64,000 nt of DNA from positions 32,704 through 96,703 of the forward strand of contig JAERSH010000065.1 in NCBI GenBank assembly GCA_016845785.1, written 5' to 3'. Below the pieces are notes generated by a model. It searched no databases. It saw only the letters and a program-made list of their open reading frames with translations, and had not been told where the DNA came from. Positions 46,875-56,232 of the stretch are shown one piece after another (position 1 is the first letter of the stretch; each line of letters begins with the position of its first letter). The translations under genes and the position numbers were made by a program. This stretch comes from Fidelibacterota bacterium. Lineage in GTDB: Bacteria > Fidelibacterota > Marinisomatia > Marinisomatales > TCS55.

Positions 46875-46892
46875 AAATAATCCGGATTATTT
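46875..46892. repeat. Perfect 18-base palindrome between metB-like gene and tRNA-Leu
   Basis: AAATAATCC joined directly to GGATTATTT, without a spacer, overlapping the stop codon of the PLP enzyme gene. It lies about 64 bases upstream of the tRNA-Leu gene on the minus strand. A dimeric DNA-binding protein site for the tRNA/HEAT/b6f-like transcript fits its symmetry. A terminator is less likely because a loop-free palindrome makes a weak hairpin. Confidence 0.4.
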
Positions 46893-48056
46893 TGACAACG
46901 CAGTTTGAAGATCGGACTGTAAATCCACAACATCTTCAATTCCAATGGAAAGTCGAATGAGTGATTCGGTAATGCCCATTTCTAATTTACTTTCAACAGG
47001 TACGGCAGCATGTGTCATATCATAGGGGACACAGCATAAACTCTCGACACCGCCTAAACTTTCGGCTAAGGTAAATACTTCCAGCTTTTCTAGAAACTGA
47101 TCTCTGGCTTCAATTGATCCTACATCAATAGAAATCATATTCCCGTAGATTACCGACCCATCCGGTGTGCGCTGCTGCTGGGCCAATTCATGCTGGGGAT
47201 GACTTTTTAATCCGGGATAAATCACCCGTGGTAAGTCCAATGTATCTAACCAATTCGCCAATTTAACTGCATTGTCTGATGATTTCTGGTATCGCAATCC
47301 TAACGTTTTGGTTGAACGCAATAAAATCCAATTGTCAAATGGACTGGGTACGCCACCGGTGGCTTTCATTAAAAATCGGAGCCGTTCGTCCAAATCATCG
47401 CTATTCGTGGTTAAGACGCCGCCCAATACATCCGAATGTCCTGATAGTGATTTGGTGGAACTTTGCATGACCACATCTGCGCCTAATTCCAGAGGCCTTT
47501 GACCATACGGACTCATAAATGAATTATCCACACTCAGAAACACACCGGCGGATTTACAAACGGCTGCCGTCCCTTCTAAATCACATAATTCCAAAAGCGG
47601 ATTCGTAGGCGTTTCTACATGAACCAATTTGGTATTGGGTTTAATATGCTTCGCAACATTTTCTGGATTACGTGTATCGATCCAATCGAATGTTAATCCT
47701 TGGCGTTTCAAGACATTCATGGACATACGATAGGTACCGCCATAGGTATTTCGAGAAATTAGAATATGGTCACCTGCATCAAATAACTGAAATAATGCAG
47801 TTGTTGCCGCCATACCTGTGCTATAACAAATGGCATGTTTTGCGTTATCTAAAGCTGCAAGGTTTGCTTCTAATCGTGCGCGAGTTGGATTGGACACCCT
47901 CGAATAATCATGTCCTCGGTTTTTCCCAACGCCATCCTGCTTGAAAGTGGACGTAAGATGAATTGGCGGAGAAACGGATCCTTCCTCTTTATCCGGTGCA
48001 TTGCCAACATGAATAGCGCGGGTAGAAAATCCCCATTTATCTTTCGATTTTCCCAT
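46887..48056 (-). CDS. Trans-sulfuration-type PLP enzyme (cystathionine gamma-synthase/lyase or methionine gamma-lyase)
   Basis: A 389-residue PLP enzyme of the Cys/Met metabolism family. The lysine for PLP is in SSTKSLSGHSDVLGG, near residue 202. The PLP-phosphate and ring contacts are in CYSTGMAATTALF, NTYGGTYRM, ETPTNPLLEL and VDNSFMSPYGQRPLELGAD. The start block is FSTRAIHVGN. Members make or cleave cystathionine, or cleave methionine or homocysteine, and the substrate cannot be chosen by eye. The start overlaps the secA stop (TAATG). Confidence 0.88.
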   Translation of the reverse strand: MGKSKDKWGFSTRAIHVGNAPDKEEGSVSPPIHLTSTFKQDGVGKNRGHDYSRVSNPTRARLEANLAALDNAKHAICYSTGMAATTALFQLFDAGDHILISRNTYGGTYRMSMNVLKRQGLTFDWIDTRNPENVAKHIKPNTKLVHVETPTNPLLELCDLEGTAAVCKSAGVFLSVDNSFMSPYGQRPLELGADVVMQSSTKSLSGHSDVLGGVLTTNSDDLDERLRFLMKATGGVPSPFDNWILLRSTKTLGLRYQKSSDNAVKLANWLDTLDLPRVIYPGLKSHPQHELAQQQRTPDGSVIYGNMISIDVGSIEARDQFLEKLEVFTLAESLGGVESLCCVPYDMTHAAVPVESKLEMGITESLIRLSIGIEDVVDLQSDLQTALSK

Positions 48057-51000
48057 TATACCTGTGTATATCCTTGGTTTAAATATTGCTGTAATTTTTT
48101 GTATTTCACTTCCACTTGCTTGCCGCTTGGGCTCACGAGTTTAATTTTTGCATTTCGGCCGATCTTTTCATCCACATGTACCGGTTGTTTGGGTGCACCA
48201 GACTGCACTGCGGCTTGCTCCTGCATCGAAGGACCTGAAAATCCCATCCCTGTAGATTCGTCATGCTGGGTTTGTACATTTCTTGCTTTGGAAACGGGCA
48301 TTTCTGGCGCAGCCTCCATCCCTTGAATCTGGGTACGGTATAGTCGCTGGATGGTCGCTTCGGATGTGTCGGCCATCATTTGCTGAAACATTTGAAAACC
48401 TTCGGATTTGTATTCCAAAAGCGGATTTTTTTGACCATAGGCTCGAAGGTTTATCCCTTCTCTAAGTTGATCCATGGCGTAAAGATGATCTTTCCATTTT
48501 TCATCAATGGTTCTGAGTACCACAAATTTTTCAAATCCCCGCATGACATCATTCGGCAATAAGGTTTCTCTGGTTTGATACACTTCTTTGGCTTGGGCCA
48601 ACACAAAATTTCGCACATCCTCTATCGTAATATCCTCATTCCCACTGGCGTCTTGAACCTTTTCTAAACTTGCATCCACCAACATATGAGAAGATAAGTT
48701 TTGACCTAAATTATCCCACTCCCAATTCTGCGGGCTTGTATCTTCCATGCGAGTGAGTTCATCATCTACGTAATCGTCCACCATGTCATCAATCGCATCG
48801 GTTATATCGTCGTCATTGAGTGCTTGTTTTCGCAGATCATAGACCACTTGGCGCTGCTGGTTCATCACATCGTCATATTCTAACAAATGTTTTCGAATGC
48901 CAAAGTTGCGCTGCTCTACTTTTTTCTGGGCGTTTTCAATAGCCCGCGTCACCATTTTTGCTGTTATGACCTCCCCTTCTTCTGCGCCCAGTTTATCCAT
49001 TACGGTGGCAATTCGCTCACTGTTAAATAAACGCATGAGGTCATCCTCAAGGGATAGATAAAACACACTCGATCCGGAATCACCTTGTCGACCGGAACGG
49101 CCTCGAAGCTGAAGGTCAATTCGCCGGGACTCATGGCGCTCTGTACCAATAATATGGAGTCCACCCACATCTTTCATGCCTTCGCCTAGTTTAATATCGG
49201 TACCACGACCGGCCATATTGGTAGCAATAGTAACAGCACCACGCTGGCCCGCGCGGGCCACAATTTCAGCTTCGCTTTGGTGCTGTTTCGCATTCAATAC
49301 ATTATGGGGGATTCCTTTTCGTTTTAACATCCGAGATAAGAGTTCAGATGCCTCAACTGAGATCGTCCCAACCAGTGTGGGCTGACCACTATGGTGACAT
49401 TGGGTAATTTCATCCACCACTGCATTATATTTCTCGCGAGTCGTCTTATAGATTAAATCATCCCGATCATCCCGAACAATCGGGCGATGGGTTGGTATCA
49501 CCAATACATCTAAATTATAGATAGAGCCAAATTCTTCAGCTTCCGTCTCTGCCGTACCGGTCATGCCCGCCAGTTTATCGTACATCCTGAAATAATTCTG
49601 AATGGTGATGGTGGCCAAGGTTTGGGTTTCCCGTTCTACAGTAACATTTTCTTTTGCTTCTAACGCCTGATGAAGGCCATCACTATAACGGCGGCCGGAA
49701 AGAATCCGCCCAGTAAATTCATCCACAATCTGAACACGGCCATCTTGGACTACATATTCTACATCCTTTTCATAGAGGGTATATGCACGCAGCAATTGGG
49801 TCATATTGTGGATACGTCCCGATCGATCCGCATGGACTTGATGGGCTTTTTCTTTTTCTTGATCTTTCTCCAATTTAGAAAGCTGATCATTTTCATCAAT
49901 GTCATGAAGCAATTCACCAAGATCTGGAATGACAAATACATCGGGATTATCTGGCGCCAATGCATTCCGACCTTTTTCAGTAATATCAATCACATGTGTT
50001 TTTTCATCAATGCTGAAATAAAGGTCATCATCCACTTCATGGAGTTTCTTATCTCGCATGAATTCAGATTCAATCTGGTGCGCCAGTTTTTTCGTTCCTG
50101 CCTCTTGAAACGTTTTCATCACCTTGGGATGTTTGGGCATTCCTCGAAGGGCTTGAAGGAGTTTATATCCTGCATCTTTATCCTTCCCTTCGTTCATTAA
50201 AGATTCACCTTCGCCTACAATTTTGGCCACCAGCGCATTTTGGTTTCTTACCAAGTTTTGCACCATAGGACGCAAATCTTTAAAGGATGTATCCACGGGC
50301 GCATCCACCGCACCAGAAATAATCAATGGCGTTCGAGCCTCATCGATCAATACGGAGTCCACCTCATCCACAATGGCATAGGCATGATCTCGCTGAACCA
50401 AATCTTCTTTTTGCAGGGACATATTATCCCGCAAATAATCAAAACCGAATTCATTATTCGTACCGTAAGTAATGTCACAATTATAATTGGTACGTCGTTG
50501 TTCCGGTGTCATGTTGTTAAGAATAAACCCTACAGAAAGTCCCAACCGGCGGTACACTTCTCCCATCCATTCTGCATCTCGTTGGGCCAAGTAATCATTG
50601 ACCGTGACCAAATGGACACCCCGACCTGTCAACGCATTGAGATAAATAGGGAAAGCTGCCACAAGGGTTTTTCCTTCACCGGTTTTCATTTCGGCCACAT
50701 TACCGCGATGGAGAATGATACCACCGATAATCTGCACATCATAGGGAACCATTTCCCAACCCAGTTCTCTCCCGACTACAGGCCAACTGGTACCACACAT
50801 GCGACGGCAAGTTTCTTTCACCATGGCAAATGCTTCCGGGAGGATTTCTTCTAATTTTTCATGCTCCGCCAATAAAACAAATTTATTCGCTTCATCCTTA
50901 TCCGAAATGTCTTCATCGGCCTTGGCTTGAGCCGCTTCACGGGCGTTGATAACGGAATCCCGAAGCGCATGGGATCTTTCAATCATTCCCTCGTCTGAAA

Positions 51001-51112
51001 TATCCGTCATACCTTCGGCCAATTGATTGATTTGGTCCACCAAAGGGAGTAGTTGTTTTACTTCCCTTGCCGATCTGGATCCGAAAACTTTTTTAACAAA
51101 ATTTTGTATCAT
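48056..51112 (-). CDS. secA: Preprotein translocase ATPase SecA
   Basis: A 1018-residue SecA motor that pushes unfolded proteins through SecYEG. Motifs visible are MKTGEGKTLVAAFP (Walker A, about 143-152), VDEVDSVLIDEARTPLIISG (Walker B), TNMAGRGTDIKLG and LRGRSGRQGDSGSS. A charged insertion of about 90 residues in the first nucleotide-binding domain (around NQNALVAKIVGEG to ALAPDNPDV) is like that of other FCB SecA proteins. The usual C-terminal zinc site CxC-x8-CH is missing. The end is SPSGKQVEVKYKKLQQYLNQ with GYTQV. It overlaps nusB by four bases (ATGA). Confidence 0.96.
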   Translation of the reverse strand: MIQNFVKKVFGSRSAREVKQLLPLVDQINQLAEGMTDISDEGMIERSHALRDSVINAREAAQAKADEDISDKDEANKFVLLAEHEKLEEILPEAFAMVKETCRRMCGTSWPVVGRELGWEMVPYDVQIIGGIILHRGNVAEMKTGEGKTLVAAFPIYLNALTGRGVHLVTVNDYLAQRDAEWMGEVYRRLGLSVGFILNNMTPEQRRTNYNCDITYGTNNEFGFDYLRDNMSLQKEDLVQRDHAYAIVDEVDSVLIDEARTPLIISGAVDAPVDTSFKDLRPMVQNLVRNQNALVAKIVGEGESLMNEGKDKDAGYKLLQALRGMPKHPKVMKTFQEAGTKKLAHQIESEFMRDKKLHEVDDDLYFSIDEKTHVIDITEKGRNALAPDNPDVFVIPDLGELLHDIDENDQLSKLEKDQEKEKAHQVHADRSGRIHNMTQLLRAYTLYEKDVEYVVQDGRVQIVDEFTGRILSGRRYSDGLHQALEAKENVTVERETQTLATITIQNYFRMYDKLAGMTGTAETEAEEFGSIYNLDVLVIPTHRPIVRDDRDDLIYKTTREKYNAVVDEITQCHHSGQPTLVGTISVEASELLSRMLKRKGIPHNVLNAKQHQSEAEIVARAGQRGAVTIATNMAGRGTDIKLGEGMKDVGGLHIIGTERHESRRIDLQLRGRSGRQGDSGSSVFYLSLEDDLMRLFNSERIATVMDKLGAEEGEVITAKMVTRAIENAQKKVEQRNFGIRKHLLEYDDVMNQQRQVVYDLRKQALNDDDITDAIDDMVDDYVDDELTRMEDTSPQNWEWDNLGQNLSSHMLVDASLEKVQDASGNEDITIEDVRNFVLAQAKEVYQTRETLLPNDVMRGFEKFVVLRTIDEKWKDHLYAMDQLREGINLRAYGQKNPLLEYKSEGFQMFQQMMADTSEATIQRLYRTQIQGMEAAPEMPVSKARNVQTQHDESTGMGFSGPSMQEQAAVQSGAPKQPVHVDEKIGRNAKIKLVSPSGKQVEVKYKKLQQYLNQGYTQV

Positions 51113-51549
51113 GAAGTTGTTTCCTTGGCGCTATTGGCCATCGATTTATATACGTTATCTAATACACCATTCACAAATCCGGCACTATCCTCTGTGCTGT
51201 ATTGTTTGGCAATTTCAATTGCTTCGCTTATAGATACTTTTGGTGGTACATCATCTATGAAATGGATTTCACTAATGGCGACCACAAGCAAGAGTCTATC
51301 CAACAGGGCCACACGGCCAAACTCCCAATTATTGAGCCTACTTTTTATTTGACCTTCGCACCAATCTTTATGATCAATAGCCGAATCAAACAATGTGGTG
51401 ATAAACTGTTTCATTTTATCATCATAAGGTCGCCGTGCCAAAATATCCTGCAATACTTTGGCCCGATCTTCACCGGTAATTTCAGTGGCATAAAGGGCTT
51501 GAAGCACTGCTTCTCGTCCTTGTCGCCGGGGATGGTTAGCTGTTGTCAC
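51109..51549 (-). CDS. nusB: Transcription antitermination factor NusB
   Basis: A 146-residue all-helical NusB. Family blocks are RRQGREAVLQALYATEITG, LLVVAISEIHFIDDVPPKVSISEAIEIAKQY and GFVNGVLDNVYK. It joins the rRNA antitermination complex with NusE. The start is a GTG inside the end of the preceding dehydrogenase gene, with a GGGGAA box two bases upstream. The short 14-base overlap and the ATGA overlap with secA indicate a compact operon. Confidence 0.93.
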   Translation of the reverse strand: MTTANHPRRQGREAVLQALYATEITGEDRAKVLQDILARRPYDDKMKQFITTLFDSAIDHKDWCEGQIKSRLNNWEFGRVALLDRLLLVVAISEIHFIDDVPPKVSISEAIEIAKQYSTEDSAGFVNGVLDNVYKSMANSAKETTS

Positions 51550-52642
51550 GCTTCCCCATGAAATTCTTTTTGGGCAAATAGAAATTCTTCAATTTTGAAA
51601 TATCTTCCATTCGCTTTTCAGCCACACGATTGGCCGCCATGTATGTTGGAATATTTTCATCCTCAGCCAATTGAAAAATGGTCAAAAGAATATCATAAAT
51701 GCCTTCGGCTTGACTAAATGCACGGTCTCGGTTATACCCTTCAATTTCGTTAGCTACATTAATGAGTCCACCTGCATTGATGGCATAATCCGGTGCATAA
51801 AGAATTCCTCGATCTTTTAGCATTTGACCATGGATGGATTCATCCTTCAATTGATTATTTGCTGCGCCGGCCACGATGCTGCATTTCAAATTCGGGATGG
51901 TTTCATCATTCAATGTGGCACCCAATGCGCAAGGGGCATAAATATCAACATCCAAATCATAGATTTCATCCGGCCCGACAGCAATAGCGCCAAAGTCATC
52001 CACCACGCGTTTAATACTATCTTCAAAAATATCCGTCACATACACAGTGGCACCTTCTTCGGTCAAATGCTTCACCAAATGATAGCCAACATGACCCACA
52101 CCTTGCACGGCTACTTTCAACCCGGAGACAGAATCTTTACCCAACTGTTTTTTTACGGTGGCTTTCAATCCTACAAATGCACCAAATGCAGTAACAGGAG
52201 ACGGATCACCACTGCCGCCTAATGCGCGGGATATGCCGGTGACATATTGGGTTTCCATTCGCACCCATTCCATATCCATAACGGATGTACCTACATCCTC
52301 TGCTGTAATATATCGACCATTCAACCCTTCCACAAATCGCCCGAATGATCTAAATAAAATTTCGGATTTTTGCTTTTTAGCATCACCAATGATAACGGAT
52401 TTACCCCCACCCAAATTCAGACTGGCAATGGCCGCTTTATAGCTCATCCCCCGAGATAAACGAAGCGCATCGGTAATGGCCTCTTCATCGGATGCATAAT
52501 TCCACATTCTACAGCCACCCAATGCGGGCCCGATGGTGGTATCATGAATGGCAATAATCGCCTTTAAACCTGTATCAGGATCATTACAGAAAACGACCTG
52601 TTCATGATCTTTTGTATTCATTGATTCAAATATTGAACTCAT
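51536..52642 (-). CDS. Leucine/valine/phenylalanine dehydrogenase (ELFV family)
   Basis: A 368-residue NAD-dependent amino-acid dehydrogenase. The substrate loop GPALGGCRMW and the catalytic lysine of GMSYKAAIASLNLGGGKSV are present, and the NAD-binding motif is VAVQGVGHVGYHL. In length and motifs it is closest to leucine dehydrogenase. The start ATG at 52640-52642 has AAGGAGAG upstream, better than an in-frame ATG 17 codons earlier that overlaps the previous gene. Next to a branched-chain aminotransferase, acyl-CoA dehydrogenase and thiolase, it probably takes part in degrading branched-chain amino acids. Confidence 0.9.
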   Translation of the reverse strand: MSSIFESMNTKDHEQVVFCNDPDTGLKAIIAIHDTTIGPALGGCRMWNYASDEEAITDALRLSRGMSYKAAIASLNLGGGKSVIIGDAKKQKSEILFRSFGRFVEGLNGRYITAEDVGTSVMDMEWVRMETQYVTGISRALGGSGDPSPVTAFGAFVGLKATVKKQLGKDSVSGLKVAVQGVGHVGYHLVKHLTEEGATVYVTDIFEDSIKRVVDDFGAIAVGPDEIYDLDVDIYAPCALGATLNDETIPNLKCSIVAGAANNQLKDESIHGQMLKDRGILYAPDYAINAGGLINVANEIEGYNRDRAFSQAEGIYDILLTIFQLAEDENIPTYMAANRVAEKRMEDISKLKNFYLPKKNFMGKRDNS

Positions 52643-52661
52643 TTTTTCTCTCCTTTTTTCA

Positions 52662-53687
52662 CTAAACCGGATGGATCCATCCATAGGGGTCATCTATTTC
52701 TTCCCGTTGGATACCCACCAAGGTTTGTCTTAATTCCGTAGCTGCTTCACCCATATTGCCATCGCCAATTTGATGTGTTTCGTTTTGAAATGTGATTTGA
52801 CCGATCGGTGTTACAACAACGGCAGTCCCGGCACAAAATGCTTCGTCTGCTTTAAAAATATCTTCTAACAATAAATCGCCTTCCTCTACATCCAACCCAA
52901 GTTGATGGGCCGCCAAATGGAGGATTGAATTCCGTGTAATCCCGGGCAATATCGAGCCGGACAATCTTGGTGTTACCAATTTATTTCCTTTACGCATAAA
53001 TATATTGGCAGACCCTACTTCATCTACATACCGCTCATCATCTGCTCTTAAATAGAGGACTTCATGAAATCCATCTGCTTTGGCTTTCATGACAGGTTCA
53101 AGCGATGCGGAATAATTCCCAATAGCCTTTACATTGCCAATCCCTTTCGGCGCAGCACGGTGATAGGTTTCTGACGCAATTAAATTAAGTGGTTTGATGC
53201 CTCCTCTAAAATATGGACCTACAGGCGCCGTAAATATCAAGAATGTATAAGAGTCCGCAGGCGCAACACCAATCGTTGGTCCTGTTCCCCACACCACCGG
53301 TCGAACATATAGACCTCCCTTTTTATAAGGGGGTACATAATCCATATTATCACCAACGACTTTTTTGACAGCATCCATGAAATATTCAGTGGTCATTTCC
53401 GGCATACATAACCTTCTGCATGAATCTTGAATACGCTGCCCATTCATGTCCGGGCGGAATAAAACGATTCGATCTTTGGCTGTGTGGTAGGCTTTCAATC
53501 CTTCAAAAACACCCTGACCATAATGTAAAACACCAGCCGCAGGAGACATTTCTATATTACCGTAAGGTACTAATTCTCCCCCGGACCATCCGCCACCGGA
53601 TTCGCAAGTGGCCTTCCACATACTGCGGGTAGGAAATACGCTGAATCCAAGCTGATCCCAATCGATATTTTGTTTATTGAGCGACAT
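52662..53687 (-). CDS. ilvE: Branched-chain amino-acid aminotransferase
   Basis: A 341-residue PLP aminotransferase of fold type IV, the longer BCAT type. Recognisable parts are GVFEGLKAYH, RMNGQRIQDSCRRLCMP (in part), GLYVRPVVWGTGPTIGVAP, KAIGNYSASLEPVMKAK with the PLP lysine near 193, and ADEAFCAGTAVVVTPIG. It exchanges amino groups between branched-chain amino acids and 2-oxoglutarate. The start ATG lies just after the acyl-CoA dehydrogenase stop. It overlaps none of its neighbours and sits in the catabolic cluster. Confidence 0.92.
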   Translation of the reverse strand: MSLNKQNIDWDQLGFSVFPTRSMWKATCESGGGWSGGELVPYGNIEMSPAAGVLHYGQGVFEGLKAYHTAKDRIVLFRPDMNGQRIQDSCRRLCMPEMTTEYFMDAVKKVVGDNMDYVPPYKKGGLYVRPVVWGTGPTIGVAPADSYTFLIFTAPVGPYFRGGIKPLNLIASETYHRAAPKGIGNVKAIGNYSASLEPVMKAKADGFHEVLYLRADDERYVDEVGSANIFMRKGNKLVTPRLSGSILPGITRNSILHLAAHQLGLDVEEGDLLLEDIFKADEAFCAGTAVVVTPIGQITFQNETHQIGDGNMGEAATELRQTLVGIQREEIDDPYGWIHPV

Positions 53688-53689
53688 CT

Positions 53690-54835
53690 TTAATTCCCTG
53701 CCAGCACATTTCGGGCAATAACCAATTCCTGGATTTCTGAGGTGCCTTCATAAATTTGTGTAATTTTTGCATCTCGCATGAGCCGTTCCACACCCGTCTC
53801 TCTTATGTATCCATATCCGCCAAAAATTTGCACACATTGAGTGGATGCATCCATGGCCACCTTAGAGGCAAAATTCTTTGCCATAGCTGCTTCTTTACCG
53901 AATGGTATACCCTCATCTTTTTTGGCTGCAGCTCGATAGATCAAAAGACGTGCTGCGTCCACTTGAATGGCCATTTGAGCAATCTTGGTTTGGATGGCAC
54001 CAAAATTGCCAATCTCTGTACCGAACTGTTTTCGTTCATTGGCATATTCAACCGCTCGATCTAATGATTCTTTTGCAATCCCCAAAGCTTGTGTGGCAAT
54101 ACCAATTCGGCCCCCATCTAATGTGCCCAACGCAATTTTAAATCCGCCACCTTCATCTCCCAATCGGTTTTCAATCGGGACTTTGCAATTTTCAAAATAT
54201 AATTCACAGGTATCAGAACCACGGATACCCAATTTGTCTTCTTTTTTGCCTGTAGAAAATCCTTCAAATCCTTTTTCAATTATAAATGTGGATATCCCTT
54301 TATGACCTACCCCTTTTTCCGTGAGACACATGAGTAAAACAATATCTGAGGTGATCCCATTGGTTACCCAATTTTTTGTCCCGTTGATGATATAATTATC
54401 GCCCTCTCTTTTGGCGAATGTCCGCATATTGCTCGCATCCGAACCGGACTGAGGTTCTGATAATGAAAATGCCCCTAATTTTTCACCACTGGCCAATGGG
54501 ATGAGGTATTTCTTTTTTTGATCTTCACTGCCAAAATTCTTAATTAACTGACATACCAATGAATTATTTACAGACATTATGACGGCGGCAGATGCATCCG
54601 CTTTGGCAATCTCTTCCATAGCGAGGCAGTATGAAATGGTATCGAGTCCCGCACCACCATATGCTTCAGGCATCATCATACCCATGAATCCCAATTCACC
54701 CATCATCTTGACTTGTTCAGCAGGGAATTCTGCTTTTTCATCTCGCTCGATCACACCGGGACGTAATTGATCATTGGCAAACTCTCGAGCGGTCTTTTGG
54801 ATGAGTAATTGTTCGTCTGTTAATTTGAAATCCAT
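53690..54835 (-). CDS. Acyl-CoA dehydrogenase
   Basis: A 381-residue FAD enzyme with the typical motifs: LGAFSLSEPQSGSDASNM, TNWVTNGITSD (in part), and QIFGGYGYIRETGVERLMRD. The catalytic glutamate lies in QIYEGTSEIQ at residue 366 or so, as in short-chain and branched-chain acyl-CoA dehydrogenases. It oxidises an acyl-CoA to the enoyl-CoA and passes electrons to an electron-transfer flavoprotein. It stands between the aminotransferase and the thiolase genes and starts one base after the thiolase stop, suggesting a shared operon for branched-chain acyl-CoA use. Confidence 0.93.
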   Translation of the reverse strand: MDFKLTDEQLLIQKTAREFANDQLRPGVIERDEKAEFPAEQVKMMGELGFMGMMMPEAYGGAGLDTISYCLAMEEIAKADASAAVIMSVNNSLVCQLIKNFGSEDQKKKYLIPLASGEKLGAFSLSEPQSGSDASNMRTFAKREGDNYIINGTKNWVTNGITSDIVLLMCLTEKGVGHKGISTFIIEKGFEGFSTGKKEDKLGIRGSDTCELYFENCKVPIENRLGDEGGGFKIALGTLDGGRIGIATQALGIAKESLDRAVEYANERKQFGTEIGNFGAIQTKIAQMAIQVDAARLLIYRAAAKKDEGIPFGKEAAMAKNFASKVAMDASTQCVQIFGGYGYIRETGVERLMRDAKITQIYEGTSEIQELVIARNVLAGN

Positions 54836-54836
54836 A

Positions 54837-56021
54837 TTACCTCGTAATTACCAATGCAGACGCTTCACCACCACCAATACAAAGGGTAGCCAAACCAGTA
54901 TGGGCATTTCTGTTTTTCATAGCATGGATTAATGTGGTCAATATCCGTGCACCACTTCCACCAATGGGATGACCGATGGCAATAGCGCCCCCATTTACAT
55001 TTACTTTTTCTGCGTCCAAATTAAACTCGTCAATGGGTGCCATGGCCACCGGGGCAAATGCTTCGTTAATCTCCCAAAGATCGATTTCATCTGATGTTAA
55101 TTCTGCTTTTTCTAATACCTTTGTAATGGCTTTTATGGGTGCCGTGGTAAACCATTCGGGCTCGTGGGCTGCGGAGGCTTGTGCAACAATCGTGGCCAAA
55201 GGAGTTAAACCCAATTCTCGTGCGGTTTCACCAGACATAAGCATGATGGCTGCTGCTCCATCATTGATCTTTGATGCGTTGGCCGCAGTGATGGTCCCGT
55301 CTTTTTCAAATGCAGGACGTAATGTGACCATTTTATCAAAATTCGCTCGTCCCGGTTCTTCATCTGTATCTACAATTTTTGGATCCCCTTTTCGTTGAGG
55401 AACGGATACGGATACAATTTCATCCGCGAATGCCCCTTTTTCTTGGGCTGATAGGGCACGAGAATAGGATGCCTTGGCAAATTCGTCTTGGGCCTCTCGT
55501 GATAATGATTTTTTTTCTGCAAGCATTTCTGCGCAGTTACCCATGTGCTTATCATGATAGGCATCCCATAGGCCATCCTTAATCATTGAGTCGATGACTT
55601 GGCCATGGCCCAATCGATGGCCATCTCTTCCTTTGGGGAGTAAATAGGGCGCTTGGGTCATGTTTTCCATACCACCGGCAATTACAATATCTGCATCGCC
55701 AGTTTGAATGGCTTGGGCACCCAGCATAACCGCCTTCAATCCGGAACCGCACATTTTATTAATGGTGATACATTCTACTGAATCGGGAAGCCCTGCACCG
55801 AGTGCCGCTTGACGAGCCGGTGCCTGCCCTTGTCCTGCAGAAAGAACGTTTCCCATGATCACTTCATCTACAGACTTGGGATCAATTTTCGTTTCATTTA
55901 AAACAGCTTTGATTGTTGCGGCGCCGAGTTGGGGGGCAGAAACAGAAGACAATACCCCTTGGAATGCACCTACCGGTGTCCGTTGGGCAGCAACAATAAC
56001 AACATCTCTTAATTCAGACAT
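54837..56021 (-). CDS. Acetyl-CoA acetyltransferase (thiolase)
   Basis: A 394-residue thiolase. The active-site cysteine is in NKMCGSGLKAVMLGAQAI, the histidine in GAIAIGHPIGGSGARI and the second cysteine in LATLCIGGGEASALVI. The overall length and the NEAFAPVA block are like degradative/biosynthetic acetoacetyl-CoA thiolases. It is the first gene of the catabolic run. The upstream gap of about 210 bases to phoH suggests a promoter there. Confidence 0.93.
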   Translation of the reverse strand: MSELRDVVIVAAQRTPVGAFQGVLSSVSAPQLGAATIKAVLNETKIDPKSVDEVIMGNVLSAGQGQAPARQAALGAGLPDSVECITINKMCGSGLKAVMLGAQAIQTGDADIVIAGGMENMTQAPYLLPKGRDGHRLGHGQVIDSMIKDGLWDAYHDKHMGNCAEMLAEKKSLSREAQDEFAKASYSRALSAQEKGAFADEIVSVSVPQRKGDPKIVDTDEEPGRANFDKMVTLRPAFEKDGTITAANASKINDGAAAIMLMSGETARELGLTPLATIVAQASAAHEPEWFTTAPIKAITKVLEKAELTSDEIDLWEINEAFAPVAMAPIDEFNLDAEKVNVNGGAIAIGHPIGGSGARILTTLIHAMKNRNAHTGLATLCIGGGEASALVITR

Positions 56022-56140
56022 AAATGGTCTCTCGTATTTTGGGTATGATGAAATATTCAGCGATTGCTGAGGGGACGGGCGGGCCGATAAATTGAATGTG
56101 CTTAATCAATGAACAATGTCTTTTATTTTTATCTCAAAAG

Positions 56141-56164
56141 TTTTCAGTGGGCACACACTGAAAA
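56141..56164 (-). terminator. Hairpin downstream of phoH
   Basis: A perfect nine-base-pair stem, TTTTCAGTG with CACTGAAAA, and a six-base loop, 69 bases after the phoH stop in its direction. The bases after it on the minus strand are CTTTTGAG, only a weak T-run. It may be a terminator or a regulatory hairpin before the thiolase gene. A second, shorter inverted repeat (AATTCGT/ACGAATT) lies at 56196-56221 in the same 211-base gap. Nothing else is seen there. Confidence 0.45.
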
Positions 56165-56232
56165 ACAGTCTTCAAAAGTGCCGAGAAGTTAATACAATTC
56201 GTCTGTGATTATTAACGAATTTGAGGGCTTAA

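Noticed and set aside
49670..50200. A 176-residue frame on the plus strand within secA
   Set aside because: It lies in antisense to a well-conserved region of secA, has no ribosome-binding site and no recognisable motifs.
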